A DNA stretch of 64,000 nucleotides from Rhizophagus irregularis. Lineage: Eukaryota > Glomeromycota > Glomeromycetes > Glomerales > Glomeraceae. Where the stretch lies: the NCBI RefSeq assembly GCF_026210795.1, contig NC_089445.1:1-64000 (forward strand), given 5' to 3'. The position numbers and the translations under genes were made by a program. The notes under the pieces were generated by a model, which did not search any database, had not been told where the DNA came from, and worked only from the letters and a program-made list of their open reading frames with translations. Below, one piece after another: positions 1-11,549 of the stretch (position 1 is its first letter; each line of letters opens with the position of its first letter).

Positions 1-952
1 TAACCCTAACCCTAACCCTAACCCTAACCCTAACCCTAACCCTAACCCTAACCCTAACCCTAACCCTAACCCTAACCCTAACCCTAACCCTAACCCTAAC
101 CCTAACCCTAACCCTAACCCTAACCCTAACCCTAACCCTAACCCTAACCCTAACCCTAACCCTAACCCTAACCCTAACCCTAACCCTAACCCTAACCCTA
201 ACCCTAACCCTAACCCTAACCCTAACCCTAACCCTAACCCTAACCCTAACCCTAACCCTAACCCTAACCCTAACCCTAACCCTAACCCTAACCCTAACCC
301 TAACCCTAACCCTAACCCTAACCCTAACCCTAACCCTAACCCTAACCCTAACCCTAACCCTAACCCTAACCCTAACCCTAACCCTAACCCTAACCCTAAC
401 CCTAACCCTAACCCTAACCCTAACCCTAACCCTAACCCTAACCCTAACCCTAACCCTAACCCTAACCCTAACCCTAACCCTAACCCTAACCCTAACCCTA
501 ACCCTAACCCTAACCCTAACCCTAACCCTAACCCTAACCCTAACCCTAACCTCTAACCCTAACCCTAACCCATCCCTAACCCTAACCCTAACCCTAACCC
601 TAACCCTAACCCTAACCCTAACCCTAACCCTAACCCTAACCCTAACCCCAACCCTAACCCTAACCCTAACCCTAACCCTAACCCTAACCCTAACCCTAAC
701 CCTAACCCTAACCCTAACCCTAACCCTAACCCTAACCCTAACCCTTAACCCTAACCCTAACCCTAACCCTAACCCTAACCCTAACCCTTAACCCTAACCC
801 TAACCCCTAACCCTAACCCTAACCCTAACCCTAACCCTAACCCTAACCCTAACCCCAACCCTACCCCAACCCTAACCCTAACCCTAACCCTAACCCTAAC
901 CCTAACCCTAACCCTAACCCTAACCCTAACCCTAACCCTTAACCCCCTAACT
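1..952. repeat. Telomere (CCCTAA)n
   Basis: An almost perfect CCCTAA tract starts at base 1, so the G-rich strand (TTAGGG) runs out towards the left chromosome end. Small irregularities (extra C or T, CCCCAA) appear near 550-580, 745, 787-805 and 855-866, increasing towards the inner side as is usual for old proximal telomere repeats. The tract gives way to unique sequence at about 950. Confidence 0.98.
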
Positions 953-2420
953 CCCTTCCCCCCGTTGACACTAGTAATAATTTGCAGGCGGCCTCTGAGC
1001 TCCCTAATGCCTGAAACAGGAAGCGCCTCCTTAAAGCTGCAAATTTATAAGCTGCACGCAGGTAAACCCGCCTCCCCAGACTGAACTTGTAACAAGCAAA
1101 GGGACAATGCCTATAAAGAAACGGCTTGCATTGCGTCTAGCGCGACTGCGACCGAACAGATTACCGCTCTTGAAAAAGAGAAAGCATCTCGTCGTACCCG
1201 CTCCCAATCTCCACTCTATCGTCTTCATAACAAAGCGTCCTGCTATCCTTGACGATACGATGAAATGGAAAAGTGGAACATGGCAGCTCTCGCCCCGTCC
1301 GTCCCATAGCTACCCCTGGGAAAAGCGATCCGAACTCCTTCTCCAATACTAAAGCTATGAAAACCTGCGTTCGTAACTTATTACAAAACTCGCCCGCGCG
1401 GCGGCTAGATATCATTAAAGCCTTGAGTGCGTAAAATAGGAACAACCTCGCCCGCGCTAAAAAATTCTACCAATATCGCCTCGTCTCGTATGATAACTCG
1501 GAATTAAAATTTTCGAAGATAATGTGTGCGCCGACACTGATATCGTCGCCTGGCACCACGAATATTTTAGGCTTGAGACTTCGATGAAGAGCTACTCTGG
1601 ACCAGTCTTCAGCGAATAGATAAATAGTGGCGCCATTCCCCCCACTATTACGGCAGGAATTGACGACGCCGCTTTTACACGCTATCAACGTCCGATCTGA
1701 GCGACACCGAAAGGTGCTCCGGATCACCGACTTCTACCATTACATATAACATATTGGCCGGGCAAGAATCACCAAATTAAAACAATCACCCGCGCCTTGG
1801 GCGCAAGAAGAAGTGCGACGTTCACCTGGAAGAATTCCTTAAATCACCGTGATTGATTTCCTTTGATCAAATATACAATATATTCTCCCAAGCCCCCTCA
1901 ACCTCCGGCTCGACAATAACGTCGGCAGAAAAGCCGATCACTCAACCCCGTAAGCAGCGTCCCGCCCCATAACAAAAGTTCCAAGGCTCTGTGCCGACGA
2001 AAGGAAAGCAAAATCCTCCAAAAAGGGCAAACCGGTGTAAATCGAAGAAAGCCAGTAAAATACGCGAAAAAATTTCGCTCCCAACCCTCAAGGATCCCAG
2101 AAAGGATCCAGCTCCCCCATCCGGCTAAGAAGAAAACCGGCGGGCAAAAACAAAAACAACAAAAAAAGGTATTTTGCGTAACGCGTAACCTAACGAAATA
2201 TCTCGATTCCTTCGTATGCTTTTAGCACTTTCGAATTTAGAGCTAATTTCCAAATTATTTCTACTCCTAGCATACCGACGAAAAACTGGTCGGATCGCGC
2301 CCAAACAAAAGAAATAATTAGGAATTGATAGCTTTAACAATAATAATAATAGTTTAAATAATATTACGACGCCGTTCAATTAGAACGATAAAACGACCCA
2401 AACTATTTTAATAAAGTTGT
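953..2420. other. GC-richer subtelomeric sequence
   Basis: Unique-looking sequence, much richer in GC than most of the window. Only short open frames are present and none is convincing alone. Because decayed reverse transcriptase follows on the plus strand, this stretch could be the 5' part of the same retroelement; a plus-strand piece near 1150-1215 reads as a basic, Glu/Lys/Arg-rich peptide. No clear domain is seen. Confidence 0.4.
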
Positions 2421-3760
2421 CGCTTCTAAAAACAAAATTTTAAAAAGCTGTTAAACAAAAATAAACTTGTACAAAATGTTTTCGATTTTCTTAACGATAA
2501 TGAGCTTATGTGCATTCTCGCTGATAAAAACTTAGGTTTAACGATTATTGATAAATCTTGGTATATTGATAACATGCTAAAACATTTTAATCGGTTGGAC
2601 GTGTTTCGAGCTTGGGAAATTTCCGATCCTTTCGAGTGCCAAGAGCTTGCACGCTCTGCATTTTCGCTCCAAACCAATTTACGCTATTTAAATATTGCGT
2701 CGCTACTACCTCGTCCGGGTTAACCAGTTTATTATCACCTCACATGCGAATTGCCCTTAGCTTTTACGCGTCTTATCAAACTCCACAAATCACCTTATAA
2801 CCAATTATTACACCGGGGGCATGGAGCATCAATGTTAAAAGCTGCGGTCGATCGTCCGACGTTGCGCGACTATGCTAAATTGTTTAACCACGTATTATCT
2901 AACAGTACCGAACTCGTTCAGTTAGACGGTCTTACGTTTTTATGATTGCTCGCTCCTTCACGTCCGATACGTATAATTCTATCGGTCGGAGAGAAGCCAT
3001 CCGGGGACGAAGCTTCTTAAGCTATGAGGAAAGTACGTGGCGTGAAGGACAGACAAACAAACGAACCATACCGGCGTTCCAATACAGGTGCGTTATAGAA
3101 TTTGTCTTTCATACCTCTTATGCGGGTTTCGTGCCGCGTTTATAAACAAAAGCGGTTCACCCACGTTCCGCCGCTCCTCACTGCTTCTGCTAATCTTTAC
3201 ATGGTCCACAAGACATTTGTAATCTGCCATGCGCACGCAATATTCACTATTATGCGCATATTTCGGATGATGCTTTATTCTTTCATTCAAGTTTTTCTGC
3301 CCTTATTCCCAGCGACGCTGCCTAACGGATGAAGAGCGGATGTCTCATTTTGTAGAAGACGCTCACCCAATTTTCCGATTATTCTATTATATTTGAACGG
3401 ATCGAACTGCACATAATCCAGGACAATACGTCGAATATTTAGACCTTAAACTTGAAATCGCGTTAGGACAACGTAATCGGGAACCGAATAGGCGCGCTTC
3501 GCTAGTTCGTTTACGATAAAGCCCCACCAACCTCCATATCTATACCGACCCTTCTACCTTTTATCCATTTCATTATGTCTACAATTGGATTCAAGGGGAA
3601 AATATTCGATTAATTCGAATTCGTCGCCCGTCTCGTACGAACGGGTCTCTTATACGATTTCAAAAATTCCTACTTGCAGCGCAAATATTCTCCAGGACTT
3701 AATCGAGAGATTTTGCTCGTTAAATTATTATGGATAAACGAACTCCTGGCTGGTGCGAAA
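2421..3760 (+). pseudogene. Decayed reverse transcriptase, probably Penelope-like
   Basis: Reverse transcriptase motifs can be followed in order across all three plus frames. Near 2508 the reading is LADKNLGLTIIDKSWY, like the 'DKN/G..V..Y' start of Penelope-like and related RTs. LIKLHKSP lies near 2769 and a P-I-I-T-P stretch near 2800. ASANLYMVHK lies near 3190. YYAHISDDALFF (the YxDD catalytic box, with an extra residue) lies near 3248. A late thumb-like block, STFYPFHYVYNWIQGENIRL, lies near 3551, then LLQRKYSPGL near 3670. The frame changes at least twice and stops are frequent, so it is dead. No GIY-YIG endonuclease is seen. The position between telomeric tracts fits the endonuclease-lacking, telomere-attached Penelope-like elements known from fungi. 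A different RT clade remains possible. Confidence 0.55.
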
Positions 3761-4180
3761 CCACATAAAACTAGAAAAAATGCTGCAGGAAAGGCCGGAA
3801 TTAATAGTTATATTGCGGTTCGCAATTCCAGGGGTCGCGTCCGCTGCTCGATTCTCTGCAATCCACTGCGCATCTCGTTTGTTAACACCCTAGATTTCTG
3901 AACGAAGGTTGGTCCCTGTCGTTTCAAAACTATTATTAGTCGTTACGAATCGGTTTCAGCTCAGAAGTTCCTTGCTGGGGATCAACCCTGCGGATGTGAC
4001 TCCTCGATCCTAATATTTAGGCGAGGCGTTGTTGTTTTAACGAACTTTTTCCAAAGGCCCTCCACTCGAAAGAATCCTTTACTCTCCTCGGGTTCAGTTT
4101 TTTGTTCAATAATAGCTTTTCCAAATAACTACTGGAGGGTTCCGAGCCTTAGCGTCACCCCCGACGACGATAGGTCTCCT

Positions 4181-4290
4181 GAGGCCCTAACCCGTACCTA
4201 ACCCTAACCCTAACCCTTAACCCTAACCCTAACCCTAACCCTAACCCAACCCTAACTCTAACCCTAGCCCTAATAACTACCTAACCCTAG
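4181..4290. repeat. Interstitial degenerate telomere repeat
   Basis: About 15 CCCTAA units with errors (CCCGTA, CCTTAA, CCCAAC, CTCTAA, CCTAGC), in the same orientation as the terminal telomere. Single CCCTAA-like words continue to about 4460. It lies just inside the reverse transcriptase remnant. Confidence 0.9.
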
Positions 4291-5287
4291 AGGAACGCAG
4301 GCCCTAACCCTAAGCGGAGCGACCAATCAGAAGTTTTTCCGCTTCTGTCACGCGCTCTAACCCTTAGCCAATCAATCAAAGTTTATCCGCGCGATCACGC
4401 GATCAAGCATAAGGGATAAAAATTTGCCGATGACGCAGTATTTGCTAACCCTAACCGGCCCGAAAATTGTGGCGCAAGATATTGCGTTACTTAGCCACTA
4501 CCACGCGACTTTGCACGCGGCCGGTTGTTTTACGTTGTGCTACTAAATCACGCACAATCACAATGATTCCCCACCCGGTGGACAGTCAGTTGAAGCTTGA
4601 CGCAAACGATCTGTACGGCGCTAGCTTTCGACGCTAACAAAAAACTGCGGTTTTACCGCAATTTCGACGTGCGATTTCTGATAAATATTACACCAGTTTC
4701 GGATAAATATTTAGCCGTTATAAATTTGGATTTGCCGCATTCCGGCTTGATCCAGCCATTTTCACTTTTTTGTATTAATTATTTAAAATTAAGCGAAACC
4801 GCGTGTCACGTTTCACAAGCAACGCCAAGTTTCATTCTACAACGTTTCAAGGGGTTTAAGCTTTCAAAGTATTTTTAATACTTCCAAGATAAGTTAATAG
4901 TTTCCATATGGAACTTTCCTTGACGTAATGTTCGGCGTTTACTCCTTTGATAGGTTTAGGCTCGGCTTTGCGTTTCATAATGTTTCGGAAGTTTTATTTA
5001 ACTTTTGCATGTGTTTTTCTTTATACAACGAAAGGCATGCCACCTTTGAAATCATACGATTTTTGCAGCCGCAATAAAGTCCACTACTGTATGGACTTTG
5101 GGTTTTATTTGGAAAAGATTCAAAATTATAAGTTTCATTGATTTGTCGCAAGTATAAATAGGAGGAACGCGAACATGGACGTCCAGTAGTTCACGGATTC
5201 GGCCGAACGACGTCGCTTTCGTTCAAATTCTGTTTTTTCTTTGCATTTTTTTATTCAAAAAATTTTACAAATCGCCTAATCTAACAT
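4291..5287. other. Subtelomeric spacer, no supported gene
   Basis: GC-moderate sequence with scattered CCCTAA words. A 93-codon plus-strand frame (4597-4878) and a 64-codon frame (4947-5141) are open, but neither shows a domain or promoter, so I do not call them genes. They might be further remnants of the telomere-associated element. Confidence 0.35.
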
Positions 5288-5334
5288 TGACCCTAACCCT
5301 AACCCTAACCCTAACCCTAACCCTAACCCTAACC
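5288..5334. repeat. Second interstitial telomere repeat
   Basis: About seven clean CCCTAA units, same orientation as the terminus. Base composition drops sharply to AT-rich immediately to the right, so this block marks the inner edge of the GC-richer subtelomeric domain. Confidence 0.92.
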
Positions 5335-5339
5335 ACCCA

Positions 5340-6660
5340 CCCCTAGGGATTTTAGTTCATTATATAATTTTTTCTTTACACGAACACGTATACAAAATAC
5401 AAAAAAAAACGTGACATATCTTATGTACCCTTAAAAATTAAAATTACACAACATATAGACTATTGTAATTTACTTTTATAATTCATTACTTTTATTTTAA
5501 ATTTTTATACCATTAAAAATTACGACATTACAGCCTAATTATAGCATTGCGACCTAATTACAGCATTACGACCCAATTACAGCATTACAGCCTAATTACA
5601 GTATTACGAAAAGTGTCATAACTGTAATGCTATATGCTGTAATATTACGGCATCAGCCAATCAATTACAACTAACATCTTTAGTGAGGATAGCTGACTTA
5701 CTTAAAATATATTTAAATTATATTTAAATTAAAATTTAAGTATATTATAAGATTATTATAAGTATGTAAAAAATATATCTATAATATACTTAAATTTTAA
5801 TTTAAATATAATTTAAGTATATTTTAAGTATTTGAGCAAAAATTAAATATATTAGAAATATATTTTAAGATAATTTTAAATACATTTTTAAGTATATTAT
5901 AAGTATTTCGCAATTTTAAATTAAATATATTTTAAGTATATTTTAAATATATTTTAAAAAGTTTTTAATTGTATTTTAAATATAAATACTTTTTATAGGG
6001 ATATTTGCTTGTGTGACACTTTTTCCATTTTTGCGAGAGATAAAATTTTCCTTTTTTGGAATTTTGTGTAATGTCATGTGATCGAATCGAATCAGGCTCG
6101 ATTCAGATTCAAGTTCAAATCAAAATTTCAGATTTGAATTTGATTCATGAATCAAAAATTATTGAATCGAATCAAACCAAACCCGAATCGAATCTAAATC
6201 GATTCGATTCGATCGAATCGTTTGTAGAACACTATCTGAGCCCAAATATCCTCTATAAAAGCACTATTGTTTGGTCATAAACGAAAACCTTTATAAAATG
6301 TCTTTAAAATCATTTTTGAAAATAATCTTGAAAATGTTACTGTAAACAGACTCAAGAAAGCTATCAAGAAGAAAAAAGCATATGAGTTTGATAATTTCAC
6401 TACAGACAAATTTAAGTTATGGAAGGTCAACATTTCCTTGAAGAAAATGAAAATAATCTTATCAATACAAAAATTAATATTAATATTAAGTGGTGAGAAA
6501 CTTACTTGTCGAGAACTTTGAAGAACGAAGCTTTGAAGAAGAGGCTTTAGTGCTTGTTTCTTTTTTGGACGGAACTGAGATCTGAGGATGAACATATCAT
6601 TATTAATCGTGAGTGGCAGTGGAATGGAATATTCAACCATTCATATTTATGAGAATTTGG
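5340..6660. repeat. AT-rich simple repeats
   Basis: No gene is supported. The stretch 5520-5650 holds repeats of ATTACAGCATTACGACC type. The stretch 5700-5990 is TTTAAATATA-like low-complexity sequence. The stretch 6075-6225 is built from GAATC/GATTCGA words and includes GATTCGATTCGATCGAATCG; its open frame is a by-product of this repeat. Confidence 0.6.
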
Positions 6661-6689
6661 TATGAATAATCTGGTCCGCGATTAAAGTG

Positions 6690-6945
6690 GATCTTCCGAA
6701 TTATCGTGTAAAAAATCAAAAAAGAAACGTTAATATGTTTCTTTAATATAATTAAATGCTTACCCTCTCCCATATACTTTACTTGGGTTCTTCAGAGTCT
6801 GGTACTAGTTCGGTAATCTAAAAAATGAAAAAAAGAAATATTAGTATGTCTCTTTAACACAATTAGACACCATACCACTTCCATATATTTTACCGGATTC
6901 TTCTAAGTTTCTAGACGTCCAGTCCTAAAAGAAATAAAAAAATTT
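6690..6945 (-). repeat. Two intron/micro-exon repeat units
   Basis: On the minus strand two related units follow one another. Each has a T-rich tract ending in TTTTAG, a segment of about 54 nt, then a GT donor (GTAAGC in one, GTGTCT in the other) and about 70 nt up to the next acceptor. The intron parts share AAAGAAACATATTAA-like words, and the exon-like parts read as related peptides (SEEP..V/IYG-type). These could be real exons of a gene or a dispersed repeat that resembles exons. Compare 9.24-9.85 kb and 41.4-41.77 kb. Confidence 0.5.
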
Positions 6946-7520
6946 TTTTTAAAAAAAACGTGTTTGTATTTGGGTATTATGATAACATGTAGTGTATGTT
7001 CATTGTTTAATATGGAAACTGATTTCATTCCACAAAGTTTTTTGTACTTTTCCATTGGATACTGAAAATTAAAAAGATTTCAGTAATAACTTGGAAAATT
7101 TATTTAGTTCTAAGTTGTTATGAACTTTTGAACCCAAGACTATATCGAACTATGAGAGTAATCTAGGGAAACGTTACTTTTGTATACAATCCAGTTACAT
7201 TAATTACCTTTCTATATCTTGTCAGACATGTCACTATAAACCCTTTTCTTATCTTTCTTATTTCACTAATGTTAAAAATTTTCTAAATAATAAAGGTGTT
7301 GCTTTAAAAAAATGTTTGCAGTACTGAGATAAACTTAAAATTGTTCGTTTAACCATTTAATTTCTCTAAATGATACTAATGAACATTATGAAAGTGAAAA
7401 TGTGAAATTGAATTTTAGTCTTGAATCTTGATATTGAATTATCATATTTTCTTGACTTTATTTTAGAAAAAAATGAGTCAAAATGGAAATCTTGAAATTG
7501 AAATTAGTAATCATGTTTTA

Positions 7521-7876
7521 ACGTGACCCGTTCACATTACTAATAATCATATTACCAACAATCATTTTACCGACACTACTGACAGGTACATTTTACTGAC
7601 ACTCATTTTACTAACACTTATTTTACCAACACTCATTTTACCATCAACACTGTATTTCAAAATACTAATTGAATATAATAATGTACTGTATATTATTTCA
7701 ATTAATAATAATAAATAATAAACTAATAAAAGTTTTATTTTAAACAATAATAAATAAACAATAACAAAATAAATAAATAACTATTTCTATATTACTTTAT
7801 TTTATTACATAGTAAGTACTATATTATTATTTTGTTAGTAAAATGATTGTTAGTAATGTAAACCAGATCCATTTAA
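7521..7876. mobile_element. Foldback/MITE-like inverted repeat
   Basis: The left arm holds CACATTACTAATAATCAT and the right arm the complement of ACATTACTAACAATCATT, about 300 bp apart. Between them lie four to five copies of ACACTCATTTTACCAA-like words (7545-7640), whose minus strand reads as a KMSVSK-type repeat peptide; that short frame is not a gene. I cannot fix the target-site duplication. Confidence 0.5.
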
Positions 7877-8429
7877 GATGGTACCATTGTAAAGGAAACA
7901 ATAAATATCAAAACTAGACTTAATCCAAATAAAATATTAGGCTTTTTCAAAGTGATTGTTTGACTTTACCATTTTAGTACTAGTTTTGAAAATAAATAAA
8001 AAATAATATAAATAAGTGGTTGATGTGGCTTATAGATTAACATTAAAGATTCAATGGATTTTTGGTAGTACATATGATGGTAGAGTAAAAGTCTTACTGT
8101 AAATATGCAAAATAGAAGAAGATATTTTTTTTTTTAAAACAAAGAAAATAATAAAAATAATAATTTTTATTTCTCTTTTTTTTTATTTCTCATAATTTAA
8201 AATGAGTGATAACAATCTACATTTTAATCACTTTGTAAATTACTATTCACAGAATTATTGGCTTTATCAGGCAACACAAATTGATTTTTACGTTATCCTT
8301 TAATCCAACTACCTTCAAAAATTAAAAAAATTAACTACTCAGATTTTAAACATTCAGCCAGTTATATCATAAAACAATTAGTCCACAAAAAGAAACAAAT
8401 AACTATAAATATATATTTATTAATGAGTT
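7877..8429. other. AT-rich spacer
   Basis: Poly-A/T-rich sequence; I see no gene or clear repeat structure. Confidence 0.4.
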
Positions 8430-8880
8430 AGAAGAAGTTAAAGAAATTGATGAGGCTACTAATGAAATAATTGATGATGAAATAATTGATAAAATGATAA
8501 ATGTGATTGATGATGAAGAGGATTCCAGCTGTATTACTAAACTTTAGACATATTTAAGGTTGCTTGCCGAAACCTAGGGGTTTAGGCAAGATGGCGTTTC
8601 GCCGAAAAGCGAAATTCTGCCGAAACTATATTAAAGTTATATTAAAAAACTGGCGAAACTTTGGAGAAAGGCGAAACTGCCGAAACTTATTATAAATGCC
8701 GAAACTGTCAAAACTCTGCCGAAACTATAATAAATCTATAGTAAAATTTTGACGAAACTAATCGTAGGATTTTGAAAAGGTTTAGACAAGCAACCTTAGA
8801 CATATTCTGATATTAATAAACTTCTTGATATATTGGCTGTAAATTGGGAATTGTATAACACTAGTCGAACGATGTCAAAT
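8430..8880 (+). pseudogene. Acidic coding remnant split by a MITE
   Basis: The plus strand at 8430-8546 reads as an acidic peptide (VKEIDEATNEIIDDE then INVIDDEEDSS). After removal of the MITE at 8555-8798 and one copy of its 8-bp duplication, the sequence continues as SDINKLLDILAVNWELYN. An in-frame TAG lies at the junction. It looks like a fragment of a transposase or host gene, family unknown, hit by the MITE. Confidence 0.35.
8555..8798. mobile_element. 244-bp MITE, TAAGGTTGC family, copy 1
   Basis: Starts TAAGGTTGCTTGCC and ends with an imperfect inverse, GACAAGCAACCTTA. It is flanked by a perfect 8-bp duplication GACATATT (8547-8554 and 8799-8806). The inside is rich in CCGAAACT words. 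It is the same length as, and nearly identical to, the copy at 14033-14276, pointing to recent movement. An 8-bp duplication is typical of hAT, P and KDZ/Zisupton superfamilies. Confidence 0.9.
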
Positions 8881-10209
8881 CAGGGACCAATCAGGTGACC
8901 GAATTCCACCTGATTGGTCTCTATTTTTTAAAAAATTTTCATCAATCGGTAAACCCGATTGCTGCCAAAAGATGGCGCAAAAGGAGGATACTCAGGTACC
9001 AATCGGGATATTCAATAGAATATAATTGGGTATTAATAGTTACCAATAGGATATTTACTGGATATTTACTATTTGACATATCAGTATACCGATTGATAAC
9101 TTTTTGATAAATTTATAACAATAAGAAATCTGCCGAGTGCTGATTGTATACATTTTTATTTAAATTTATTTGATATTTTACAATAATTACATTTAATAAT
9201 TTAAATTTATTAATTATTAAAAATACAAAATCAGAAATACTACTAATACTGAAATTTTATCTGGAATTCGGTATCCAGGTTGGAGCAAATTCCCTACAAA
9301 AGAAATAAAAAAACATTAAAGAAAGTTTTTTAAAAAAAAGTTTCAAAAGTTAAAACTTACTTATAGGATTCCAGTATATACATCTATCAGAGCCGATTCC
9401 CTATAATAGAATAATAAAAAAACGTTTATTACCATTTTTTTAATAGTTTCGAAAAAAAAATTTCTGAAACTTATTACTTATGGGATTCTATGGGATTCAT
9501 TATACCGATTCCCTATAATAGAACATTTAAAAAAAATGTTAAAAACGTTTTTTTAATAGTTTTGAAAAATTATTTTTCAAAACTCACCTATGGGATTCGT
9601 TATAACCGATTCCCTACAATTGAATATTAAAAAAAAAAGTGAATTTCAAAAAATTATTTTTCAAAACTCACCTATGGGATTCGTTATAACCGATTCCCTA
9701 CAATAAAATGTTAAAAAAAATGTTAAAAATCGTTTATTAATATCTTCAAATAAATGGTTTTTTCAGTTTAATAAAGTTTCGAAAGTAAAATGTTTGAAAC
9801 TTTTGTGGGATTCCAGTATCCAAATCGGAACCAATTTCCTAAAAAAAAAAATTTTTTTAAAGGTTTCAAAAGTAAATGTTTGAAAAAAAATGTTAAAGAT
9901 AGTATGAAATAGTTTAAACTTTTTTTTAAGTTTCAAAAGTAAATGTTCGAAAAAAATGTTAGTGTAAATTTCAATAGTATAAAATAGTTTAATTTTAGTT
10001 AAAGAAAAATAGTTTATCAATAGTCTAATTGAAACAATAGAAATCAATCAGTAAATTTAAACTGAATGATAGTTATCAATCAGGTATTAACCTGATTGAT
10101 ACCCGATTGAAGTGTACACTAATTTCTAACTATTGAATAAATCAGGTGACCGATCAAAAAAAAAGTTACCAATCGGGTAGATACCTGATTGGTCAGCGTT
10201 TTACCTGTG
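8880..10209. mobile_element. Non-autonomous element inserted in an integrase remnant
   Basis: The right end reads CGTTTTACCTGTG at 10209 and stops exactly where integrase homology begins (compare 54098 onwards). CACAGGT, its reverse complement, resembles the CAC(T/A)GGT ends of the elements at 16187, 21371 and 40292. GACCAATCAGGT occurs inverted near both ends (8885 and about 10190). The left boundary is unsure and no duplication could be confirmed there. Confidence 0.5.
9240..9855 (-). repeat. Five-unit intron/micro-exon array
   Basis: Read on the minus strand, about five units of roughly 90-130 bp repeat the same plan. Each has a T-rich tract ending in (T)ATAG or TGTAG, a 26-40-nt segment that begins GGAATCGG (or GGAAATTGG), then in most units GTGAGT, GTAATA or GTAAGT. 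The segment ends AATCCCATAG or AATCCTATAA. The units between 9540 and 9710 are nearly identical. Either tandemly amplified exon-intron modules or a satellite that mimics splice sites. Confidence 0.65.
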
Positions 10210-10757
10210 ATGGTCAAAAGATTTCTGTGATGTAGTTAGTAAAGTAAATGTACTCTGGCAAAGAAATCCTCCAGATATTCTGACAGGGTCACCTAAAGTG
10301 TCAAAAAAGACGGACCTCCTCTCTGAAAGAACACGTGTCAAAGTCAAATTAGATAAACCTATTTCTGTACTTGGTAACAAACTTCACAGAAAATTCCGTA
10401 CAGGAGATATAAGATGGAACCCAAATATTCGTGTAATCAAAAAAATGATACTCTCACCCGAACAGCCTCCTATATATCTCCTTAACGGACCATATGGTCG
10501 ATTAGATGTATTTAGATGTGCATATACCCGAAAGGAATTGCAAGTAGTTCCTATTAATGAAAAGCCCACCTGACTCTGTAATAAGAGGACAACCTGAAAG
10601 ATTTGTTCCTGAGCAGATACTTCAGTATCACATTAAAAAAGGTCAACATTAGTACTTGGTCAAGTGGGAATGATACTCAGATACAGAAGCCACTTAAAAA
10701 CCTGCTGATCGGTTGGAGGAGGATGTCCCTGACTTAATTTGCAAGTTTTGGAAATAA
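10207..10757 (+). pseudogene. Chromodomain integrase remnant (Polinton-type), 3' part
   Basis: This is a diverged copy of the integrase C-terminus at 54098-54645. An open frame (10298-10573) covers the region after the DDE core, including NPNIRVIKKMILSPEQPP. The chromodomain follows at about 10590-10757 (RFVPEQIL, YLVKWE, DRLEEDV), with internal stops where the other copy has Q and W. The catalytic core is missing because a foreign element joins at 10209. The same minus-strand protease tail follows directly, as in the 54-kb copy, so a whole element once lay here. Confidence 0.8.
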
Positions 10758-10765
10758 AAAAATAG

Positions 10766-10985
10766 AAGAATTAAAGGGCCTTATTTTTTGTCTTTTCGAT
10801 TAGCATCAGGAACTATCAGGATAAAAACATTCTTCCCATCACAGGTAAGGGCTATATGTTCACATAATTCATGAACATCATAATTGTAACGTTTCAGACA
10901 TGTTTAGCTTAATAACCTAATCTCTCTATGCTTATATCCATCAAAACTGCAAGATTCTCAGTGATAACACATTTAGAGGTGAGTT
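10766..10985 (-). pseudogene. Retropepsin gene 3' remnant
   Basis: Minus-strand remnant matching the last ~70 codons of the aspartic protease gene at 54660-55673, including the stretch coding for the YNYD/CLKRYN region. It faces the integrase remnant tail to tail with the same short spacing as the intact junction at 54.65 kb. Homology is lost near 10985, at the start of a palindromic, repeat-rich stretch. Confidence 0.7.
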
Positions 10986-11000
10986 TGATTAACACACCCT

Positions 11001-11050
11001 AGTCGCATGTAACTTCATAATATAATTATATTATGAAGTTACATGCGACT
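11001..11050. repeat. Perfect 50-bp palindrome
   Basis: AGTCGCATGTAACTTCATAA and its exact inverse meet at TATAATTATA, giving 25 + 25 bp with no spacer. It can form a cruciform. It lies at the point where homology to the protease gene breaks off. Confidence 0.95.
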
Positions 11051-11510
11051 TAGATTAGGTTATGAAGGTAACTTTATAGTCTGCCGTGTCTTCATAACAT
11101 AATGGTATCTTCATAGTCTGCCAGTGTCTTCATAATATAATGGTGATATCATAATCTAATTTCATGATCTGGTGGTAACTTCATAACTTATTATTCATAA
11201 TCTGATAGGGATTTCATAACCTACTTATGGGTAGCTCCTTTGCATTTATAATATTGTTTCAACTGTTTCCTGTATAATATAGTGGTGATTTCATAGTCTA
11301 ATGGTGGTTGGGAATGCTTTAATTTAATGGTGATGTCATGATCTAACGGTAACTGCTTTCTTCTTGCTCTTAATTCATTTACATAATAAATTCTACATTG
11401 TTGGTATTGGCTTTCTATCCTTGTTTGAATGCCTGGTTCCATGTTGAGGATTCTGACGCTCTGTGCTTGTTTGGATGCTAGTTCTATATATATTGAGAAT
11501 TTACGCATAT
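11051..11510. repeat. Degenerate CTTCATAA-rich repeats
   Basis: Short imperfect repeats of (A)ACTTCATAAT, CTTCATAGTCTG and TCATAATCTAAT, related to the palindrome arms. A 95-codon minus-strand frame at 11221-11508 crosses this repeat and has no recognisable domain, so I do not call it a gene. Confidence 0.5.
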
Positions 11511-11549
11511 TTGGTTACCTTTCTAGATGCTGAAATAGTATAAAAAAAG

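Noticed and set aside
6056-6280. 74-codon plus-strand open frame
   Set aside because: It is produced by GAATC/GATTC simple repeats; no domain.
7562-7747. 61-codon minus-strand frame with KMSVSK repeats
   Set aside because: It comes from short direct repeats inside a foldback element.
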